13,619 bases of DNA, taken from assembly GCA_016932895.1 (NCBI GenBank), contig JAFGCA010000124.1:1-13619 (forward strand). Reading direction: 5' to 3'. Shown here piece after piece: positions 8,672 to 13,619 of this stretch. Each line of letters starts with the position of its first letter. Positions within the stretch are counted from its first letter, which is position 1. A program made the position numbers and the translations under genes. The notes under the pieces were generated by a model. The model was not told the origin of the DNA. It was given only the letters and a program-made list of their open reading frames with translations, and did no database searches. This DNA comes from Sedimentisphaerales bacterium. Its GTDB lineage: Bacteria > Planctomycetota > Phycisphaerae > Sedimentisphaerales > SG8-4.

Positions 8672-8811
8672 ACAAAACATCGTACGGCGGCCTTGACGAC
8701 GTTGCCAGCAAAAAACGGCTTCCGGCCCCCTCACCAATCGCCCCGGCGGTGCGGGAGTTCTTTGCGGTCCTTAGGGCACCTCGCCTTGCGAAGTGGCGCC
8801 GGGCGCTTCGA

Positions 8812-11800
8812 TCAATGGAATTGGAACGCGATGGTGCACGCGCCCTTGCCCTCGGTCTCCGTGAGCGTCTGTTGCTCGGTGTATCCCGAGACCGTTCGCT
8901 GCTGGCTCCAGGTCACCGCGATACTGCTGCCGACCCGGGGCCCTTGGACCGCATACATAAGGGTGGCAAAGCCGTACTGGTGCTGCCTCTGCTCGACATC
9001 GAAGACACTCTTCAGGTTGAAGCCCAGTTGCCGCAGCATGGTCGAGCCCATCTCGTTCAGGTCGAGGTCTGAGCCGCCGAGGGTCAGGTGCTCCGTGGTC
9101 GAACGGCCTTCGCTATCGGTGATGGTCGTATTCAGCGTGGCGGTAAAGGAGACCACCTTGGTCGGCAGCATCACGGCCCGGTCCTTGGGGGCCCCCGGAG
9201 GAAACGCCTTGACGGGTCCGCTCAGCGTAACGGTCATCGAGCCGGTCTGGACGTTATTGACGCGTCCGGACTTCTTCTCGCTCTTCCAGGTGCCTTTGAA
9301 GGTACGGCCAGAAAAACCGCCCGTGGCGGTGCAGGTGTACGGCTTGCCACGACCTTGTGTGCCTTCCTCGGGCTTCCTGGAGCTGTCGCTGTAGGTGCGC
9401 ACCCGCTTGATCCGTGAGGGGACGCGCAGGGTGATCGAGCAGCGCCTCAGGGGCAGGGCCGGCGCCTCGTCCTCTAATTCGGGGACCGGGCCCTCGTAAC
9501 GCTGCTTGAACATCAGATAGCCCTGGCCGAAGTCACTGACGGTTCCGGTCTGGGGCTTGCCCGGACGAGGCAGGAGGCGTACGGTGGACCGGGCGAGTTC
9601 TTCCGCATCCGCACCGCCGTCCTTTCCCGCCGGTTCGAGCAGGATTCTGACGGTATATTCGGTCAGCAGGTGGGGCAACAGCGGCGGACATTGAACGCCT
9701 TGCTGAGTCAGGAATGCCTTGGCCCGTCGGCGGTGGACGTTATACAGATTCAGTTTTGCGCTGTACAAGTCCACCCAGGCATCGGGGGAGTCGAGCAAGG
9801 GTGCGTTCATCAGAATGAATGTGGCCTCGCCGGTGAGGTTGGGGTCTTGGGCGGGCGGTGCGAACTGGGCGATCCGCTCGGCGCCTTCGCGCAACAGGAG
9901 TTCATCGTCCTCAAACGACTCATTAACGCCGGCAATGTGCAGGTCTTCGCTGACAGGGTTAATGTAAGTCCGGATCGGTCCAAGCTTGGTCAATTCGCCC
10001 GGCAGGACGAGTTCGACGCGCAGCGAGCGCCCTTTCTGTTCGGCTTTCTTCCGGAACGCCCTGAACTTATCCTCGGGGAACTGCACGCGGATGAGTTGGG
10101 CCTTGGGCGAGAAATCGTTTAGATGGATGCGCGTGCCGAGGGGCTCAGGCTTCTCGGGCAGGCGTTGCCAGGAGCGGTCGGGCCAGGTCGTCGTGCCATC
10201 CCACTGGGCTGCCTTGCGACTCGCGCGTTCGTCGGGCGTCTCGGAGAGCCCGGCCAGGCCGACGACGGCGCGACGGTCGAAGCGGTAGTAGCGCACGATG
10301 TGCCAGAACCGGCGGTAGCGATCATCCGGCATATCCTGCCAGCCGAGGGTGTCACCGCGCAGGATCACACCGGGCATGGGCGAGCCGTCGTAGGTCTTCG
10401 GGCTCCCGAAGGCCGCGTTGATCGTCCTGTTGTTCGGCTGGACCGATTCGAAGAGCAGGTTCATCTCGGCCTTCTCCGTCGATTTGAGCACGTCCATCAG
10501 GGCGCCCTTGAACAGGTCGCCCCAGTCGGGAGCCAGCGCGCCGGAGGGTTTGAAGTGCGTGACCCCGGATGGGTCCGTGACCAGGAAGGTCCAGCCGGCT
10601 TGGGGGTCCAGCCAGTGAGGATCGATCAGGCTGATACCGAGCAGGTTGCCGGCGTGGCCGCTGGCCCAGTGGATGCCGCTGCCTTGCCCGAACCACCGGC
10701 CCACGCGATCGAACGCCAGTCCCTTGAGCTCGTCGATCAGCAGCGCTTCCGGGCCTGCGAAGATCAGCTTGTTGGCCTTCAGCGCGTACGTGAAGACCGT
10801 GGAGGCTTGCAAATCGTGCACGCGCGGCGAGACGAACCAGACGGTATAAGTCGGCACCGGCTTGATCCGCCAGCGGAAATTCTGCGCTTTCATCTGCGAG
10901 GCGAAGGCGCCGGTGACAATCGGGGCCATATCTTTCGCCACATCCCGGGGCAGCCACCGGTCCGGCACGACCGCGACGGAGATCTTCTCCGAGCCGTACG
11001 GGGGCAGCGTACGCCAGTCGAACCCGGTCATCAAACCGCTGGCGGCCAGGGCCCGGTAGGTCCGGGCGCCCCAGGGACAGTAGTCCGAGAGCAACGCCCG
11101 AGCCTGGGTAACGGTCGCTTCGTCGGCCACCGAGCTGTGGGCCTGGGGCCAGCGGGTGAAGTATTGCCCGGCCCCGGCCACCTCCCCGACCGACGGCAGT
11201 TGCGGCGCGATGCCATCGTGGCCGACGACCCAATCGAGAACGCGAATGCCCCGCAGATAGTCGCGCAACTGGGCCTGGCGATCCTTTGCCTTGAAGTGCT
11301 CGACCGAAGCAGACAGATAGCACGAGCCCTGGAGAAGCCGGCCATGCAGCGCCAGCGCCCCGTCCACGCCCTCGGTCGTCTGCGCGGTGCGCAGAAGACG
11401 CTCGAAGCGATCGGCCAGATATTCCCACTCCTGGGCCGACGGGGCCACCCGGCTTTGCAGCGTCACCGCCGGCGTTCCTCCCCGGACGGAGGAAGACGGT
11501 ATCGATGCCGTCTCATTCGGTTCCACCGATTCGTCGAAGGCGGCCGCACGAATGAACTCGGCGCCGTGGAGGTACGCATGGCACAATCGCAGCAGCACCG
11601 GGCGATCCAGCGCGGACGCGGGCTTGCCCCCCTGGACGAAGGCAGGCGGCGTCGAGTCCGTCTCCTGGCGATACGTCTCCCAGAGCTGCCGATGGGCTTC
11701 GAGGTCCTGCTGTTCTGCGCGCAAGGCGGCCAGCCGAGTTTTGAGCGCCTCGGCCTTCGACGGCTCGGCGCCCGCAGGCAGGGCCTGGATCTGTTGCGCC

Positions 11801-11997
11801 AGCACCGGAATCTCTGCGATCACGGCCTTCAGCCACGCCTGGTGATCGGGCGTGAACGCCGGTGGTGACAAATGGTCGGCCAGGGGCTCCAGGGTTTCGC
11901 CCGCCGCGGCGCAGGGGCAAGCGAAAAAACGCCCCGCCGCGAGCACGCCGATCATAACCACCAACCGTACGCATGGACCCGGTTTACCGATACGCAT
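8812..11997 (-). CDS. Large secreted protein of unknown family (1061 residues)
   Basis: I do not recognise the family. The N-terminus is a signal peptide: basic residues (MRIGKPGPCVR), a hydrophobic core (LVVMIGVLAAG) and a small-residue cleavage region ending CAAAGE at about residue 33. Residues 40-115 are helical and possibly coiled-coil, followed by a Ser/Pro-rich linker around 115-185. The middle (about 330-640) is rich in Trp, Tyr, His and Gly, with GRWFGQGSGIHWASGHAGN near 433-451. The C-terminal part (about 840-1061) is Thr/Ser-rich with alternating hydrophobics, as in beta-sandwich domains. No catalytic signature is evident. The ATG at 11997 has AAGG and AGGTGG nearby; the longer start at 12021 has none. 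The uninterrupted 3.2-kb frame, signal peptide and upstream promoter make the gene real. It is divergent from the metallopeptidase gene. Confidence 0.85.
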   Translation of the reverse strand: MRIGKPGPCVRLVVMIGVLAAGRFFACPCAAAGETLEPLADHLSPPAFTPDHQAWLKAVIAEIPVLAQQIQALPAGAEPSKAEALKTRLAALRAEQQDLEAHRQLWETYRQETDSTPPAFVQGGKPASALDRPVLLRLCHAYLHGAEFIRAAAFDESVEPNETASIPSSSVRGGTPAVTLQSRVAPSAQEWEYLADRFERLLRTAQTTEGVDGALALHGRLLQGSCYLSASVEHFKAKDRQAQLRDYLRGIRVLDWVVGHDGIAPQLPSVGEVAGAGQYFTRWPQAHSSVADEATVTQARALLSDYCPWGARTYRALAASGLMTGFDWRTLPPYGSEKISVAVVPDRWLPRDVAKDMAPIVTGAFASQMKAQNFRWRIKPVPTYTVWFVSPRVHDLQASTVFTYALKANKLIFAGPEALLIDELKGLAFDRVGRWFGQGSGIHWASGHAGNLLGISLIDPHWLDPQAGWTFLVTDPSGVTHFKPSGALAPDWGDLFKGALMDVLKSTEKAEMNLLFESVQPNNRTINAAFGSPKTYDGSPMPGVILRGDTLGWQDMPDDRYRRFWHIVRYYRFDRRAVVGLAGLSETPDERASRKAAQWDGTTTWPDRSWQRLPEKPEPLGTRIHLNDFSPKAQLIRVQFPEDKFRAFRKKAEQKGRSLRVELVLPGELTKLGPIRTYINPVSEDLHIAGVNESFEDDELLLREGAERIAQFAPPAQDPNLTGEATFILMNAPLLDSPDAWVDLYSAKLNLYNVHRRRAKAFLTQQGVQCPPLLPHLLTEYTVRILLEPAGKDGGADAEELARSTVRLLPRPGKPQTGTVSDFGQGYLMFKQRYEGPVPELEDEAPALPLRRCSITLRVPSRIKRVRTYSDSSRKPEEGTQGRGKPYTCTATGGFSGRTFKGTWKSEKKSGRVNNVQTGSMTVTLSGPVKAFPPGAPKDRAVMLPTKVVSFTATLNTTITDSEGRSTTEHLTLGGSDLDLNEMGSTMLRQLGFNLKSVFDVEQRQHQYGFATLMYAVQGPRVGSSIAVTWSQQRTVSGYTEQQTLTETEGKGACTIAFQFH

Positions 11998-12149
11998 ACC
12001 CACCTGCCTTTCCCACTGCATATGTGATGAATCTTGAGAGTTCCTCGGCGCTGCTTCACATGCACCATCGTACCGACTTGATCTCCGGTGGCAGTGACAT
12101 TACCCCCGAGCCTGGCACCTCCGTGGCCCGAATGTCAGCATGCGCTACG

Positions 12150-12160
12150 GTCACAGTGAC
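12150..12160. promoter_or_regulatory. Candidate operator over the minus-strand transcription start
   Basis: GTCAC-A-GTGAC is a perfect inverted repeat with a 1-nt centre. The -10 box of the minus-strand promoter ends at 12164, so transcription should start near 12157, inside this palindrome. A protein bound here would block initiation. Confidence 0.5.
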
Positions 12161-12163
12161 ATT

Positions 12164-12192
12164 ATCATACCAGCGGGAGTCACCGGCGGCAA
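12164..12192 (-). promoter_or_regulatory. Promoter for the 1061-residue secreted-protein gene
   Basis: The minus strand reads TTGCCG (12192-12187, 4 of 6), a 17-nt spacer and TATGAT (12169-12164, 5 of 6). The extended -10 motif TGG stands directly before the -10. The predicted leader is about 160 nt to the ATG at 11997. An additional direct-repeat copy of the GTCAC box lies about 60 nt into that leader. Confidence 0.65.
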
Positions 12193-12202
12193 CCCCGGTG
12201 AC
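12179..12202. promoter_or_regulatory. Candidate operator bracketing the -35 box
   Basis: GTCACCGG (12179-12186) and CCGGTGAC (12195-12202) form a perfect 8-bp inverted repeat separated by 8 nt. The spacer contains the -35 hexamer of the minus-strand promoter (12187-12192). Its GTCAC/GTGAC ends match those of the palindrome at the start point, pointing to one binding protein using both sites. Confidence 0.5.
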
Positions 12203-12304
12203 ATAGATGACCTCAAATCTACAATCACGCTGATTGTGACAAGGTCGCCACCACCGAAACGGCTCACATCGTGGGAGTGACTTCGTTTGGGCGAAGATTC
12301 AGGG

Positions 12305-12334
12305 TTGAGCTTCGTGCGAGGGCCGGCGCATAAT
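12305..12334 (+). promoter_or_regulatory. Promoter for the metallopeptidase gene
   Basis: TTGAGC (12305-12310, 4 of 6), an 18-nt spacer and CATAAT (12329-12334, 5 of 6) lie 54 nt before the ATG at 12388. Start of transcription would be near 12341. A good ribosome site AAGGAG (12374-12379) follows, 8 nt before the ATG. Confidence 0.6.
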
Positions 12335-12387
12335 AGGGTCCGTCTTTCACGTACGATGATTTGTCCAAGCTTGAAGGAGTACGATAC

Positions 12388-13619
12388 ATGAAGTCGCGTA
12401 AGACCTGTTATCCCGTCGGTTTCCTGGTCGTTTCGGCGGTGTTGTTGGGAGCGGGCCTCGCCGGGGGGGCCGACCTGGCGGAGATTGAGCGCCTCTCCAG
12501 AACCGGCGCGACGCTGAGCGCCGATGTTGCGAAGGAGTTTCCCCTGCCGGAGCAGCGGGTGCGGGACGACACGGGAATCAACGTCCTGATCGATCTTTCC
12601 CATCAGGCGAATTTCTTCACCATGTGGTCGCTGCCCGGCATGTTGCGGGCGCGCGGGTTTCGGGCGGTCGGCAGCCAGGCGGCGCTGGATACGGTCGTGG
12701 CGCCGGGCAGCCTCAGTCGGGTGCGCGTGCCGGCCGGAAAGCGGCGGCCTTTCGCATGGTGGCCCAACCCCCGGTACAACGTGGTCATTGCCTTCCAGGC
12801 CGATCCCAAGGCCCAGCGCTATCTGCCGGAAGAGATCGCGGCTCTGAAAAAATTCGTCAGCGAGGGCGGCGGACTGATCCTGCTGGGCAGCAGCGTGCGC
12901 GATAAGGCGACACTCGCGAACTGGCCGTTGAATAAGCTGGCCGGGGAGTTCGGAGCAGAGTTCACTTCGGAATCGGATGTCCTGGACAAGGCGCGCATGG
13001 CGGTGGTGAGCACAGGCAAAGAATGGCAGGCGATCAGCGAAGGTGAGAACGGCAAGGTGGTGGTTGCCGGGAGGCCGTATGGCAACGGACGCGTACTGAT
13101 CGTAGGATCGGCGAGCTATTGCGAGCAGTTTAAGGGTCAATCGCGTGGAGCGCGGCCGAAAGCCGATCCCAATGATGGACTCGCGGCGTTGATCAAGCGG
13201 GCGGCCGAGGGCACCGAGCCCGTCGGGGGCACGAAGCGCTTGCCGAGGGAAGCGGCCGGCGGTGGGCCGGTCTACCCCGAATCGAGCAAGCGCATCGGCA
13301 ACGTGGTCGTGTATTACGCCAAGAATCAGAATGCGGATCTGCTGGAGTGTATCGAGAAGGACATGCCCTTGATCAAGAGCAAGGTGGAGGGCTGGCTCCC
13401 TTCGCCGCCGTCGGAGGAGCCGATGAACCTGATCCTGTCGGCCGGCGGAGGCGGCGGCTGGGCGGTCAACGTCTATCTGCCCAAGGAGGTGGGGATCATC
13501 TCGCTCACGAAGCCCGGTGTGCTGAGCGTCTTTGCGCACGAGCTGGCACACACGATGAGCGGGCCCGTCAACGACCGGGGCGAAATCGCGGGCAACTGGG
13601 CCCAGGGCAACCAGGGGGA
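12388..13619 (+). CDS. Secreted protein with GATase-like N-terminal half and HExxH metallopeptidase motif (partial)
   Basis: The first 410 codons of a gene that runs off the right edge. A signal peptide (MKSRKTCYPVGFLVVSAVLL, cleaved near residue 28) indicates export. Residues about 62-245 look like a glutamine-amidotransferase-like or DUF4350-like fold: a first strand INVLIDLSH, then YNVVIAF, a helix EIAALKKFVSEGGG followed by LILLGSS, and GNGRVLIVGSASY. I see no catalytic Cys-His-Glu set, so this part is probably a binding domain. Residues about 300-410 begin a peptidase-like domain with the zinc motif HELAH at 384-388. E399, ten residues after the motif, could be the third zinc ligand, within the spacing used by M60-type gluzincins. 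The exact peptidase family is unresolved. The start has AAGGAG 8 nt upstream. Codon use matches its neighbours. Confidence 0.85.
   Translation, partial: MKSRKTCYPVGFLVVSAVLLGAGLAGGADLAEIERLSRTGATLSADVAKEFPLPEQRVRDDTGINVLIDLSHQANFFTMWSLPGMLRARGFRAVGSQAALDTVVAPGSLSRVRVPAGKRRPFAWWPNPRYNVVIAFQADPKAQRYLPEEIAALKKFVSEGGGLILLGSSVRDKATLANWPLNKLAGEFGAEFTSESDVLDKARMAVVSTGKEWQAISEGENGKVVVAGRPYGNGRVLIVGSASYCEQFKGQSRGARPKADPNDGLAALIKRAAEGTEPVGGTKRLPREAAGGGPVYPESSKRIGNVVVYYAKNQNADLLECIEKDMPLIKSKVEGWLPSPPSEEPMNLILSAGGGGGWAVNVYLPKEVGIISLTKPGVLSVFAHELAHTMSGPVNDRGEIAGNWAQGNQG

Larger units (their letters stand above)
12022..12387. other. Divergent intergenic region with two promoters and a GTGAC half-site array
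   Basis: This 366-bp stretch lacks any supportable ORF. It separates the 1061-residue secreted-protein gene (minus) from the metallopeptidase gene (plus). GTGAC or its complement GTCAC occurs at 12094, 12150, 12156, 12179, 12198, 12236 and 12277. The first, and the 12150/12156 pair, sit in a 16-bp direct repeat read on the minus strand as TAATGTCACTGYSACC (12087-12102 and 12149-12164). A further inverted repeat, ACAATC-5-GATTGT, lies at 12221-12237. The array overlaps the minus-strand promoter, which suggests regulation. An insertion-element remnant is the main alternative. Confidence 0.6.

Noticed and set aside
8600..8737. N-terminal extension of the sulfatase from the GTG at 8737
   Set aside because: It would put 46 Cys/Gln/Arg-rich residues before the Tat signal, and the strong ribosome site points to 8599.
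8788..8811. GC-rich imperfect hairpin after the large secreted-protein gene as a terminator
   Set aside because: The stem is bulged and there is no T-run after it on the minus strand.
10123..11868. Long plus-strand open frame (581 codons) opposite the large secreted-protein gene
   Set aside because: It is antisense to a 3.2-kb uninterrupted frame that has a signal peptide, ribosome site and promoter. The antisense product is Arg/Gly/Pro/His-rich without domain features, as expected from GC-rich codon bias.
12151..13551. Long minus-strand open frame (466 codons) opposite the metallopeptidase gene
   Set aside because: The plus-strand frame has a signal peptide, AAGGAG site, recognisable folds and HExxH. 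The antisense product is His/Arg/Leu-rich low-complexity and would run through the divergent promoter region.

Overview
The window is GC-rich bacterial DNA. It carries most of a V/A-type ATPase operon, a malate dehydrogenase gene, a Tat-exported sulfatase and two large secreted-protein genes. Organism (inference): a bacterial V/A-type ATPase, an exported S1-type sulfatase and large unrecognised secreted proteins together suggest Planctomycetota or a PVC relative, perhaps the Phycisphaerae/Sedimentisphaerae side. No rRNA or other strict marker is present, so this is tentative.

Layout. Positions 1-5966 (minus strand, read right to left) hold the ATPase operon in the order G/H-like stalk, I (stator), K (rotor ring), E, C, F, A. 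Subunit A is cut by the left edge, and B and D would be expected beyond it. Gaps are short (2, 34, 52, 8 and 10 nt) except for a 158-nt spacer with repeats between C and F. Directly upstream on the same strand is mdh (7005-6073), preceded by a very good sigma70-type promoter (7134-7106). No convincing terminator separates mdh from the ATPase genes, so they may be partly co-transcribed. Next upstream is a Tat-signal sulfatase (8599-7163), then a 1061-residue secreted protein of unknown family (11997-8812), both on the minus strand. A 366-bp divergent intergenic region follows. The plus strand then carries a secreted protein with a GATase-like N-terminal half and an HExxH metallopeptidase motif, cut by the right edge (12388 onward).

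How it fits together. The ATPase couples ATP to ion movement through the K ring and subunit I. The K subunit keeps every side chain that binds Na+ in the Enterococcus hirae rotor, so the machine is predicted to be sodium-coupled. The sulfatase and the two secreted proteins look like an outward-facing module for polymer or protein breakdown. The most unusual non-coding structure is the divergent intergenic region. It has a good promoter in each direction and seven GTGAC/GTCAC half-sites in under 200 bp, two pairs of which form perfect inverted repeats centred on the -35 box and the predicted start point of one promoter.
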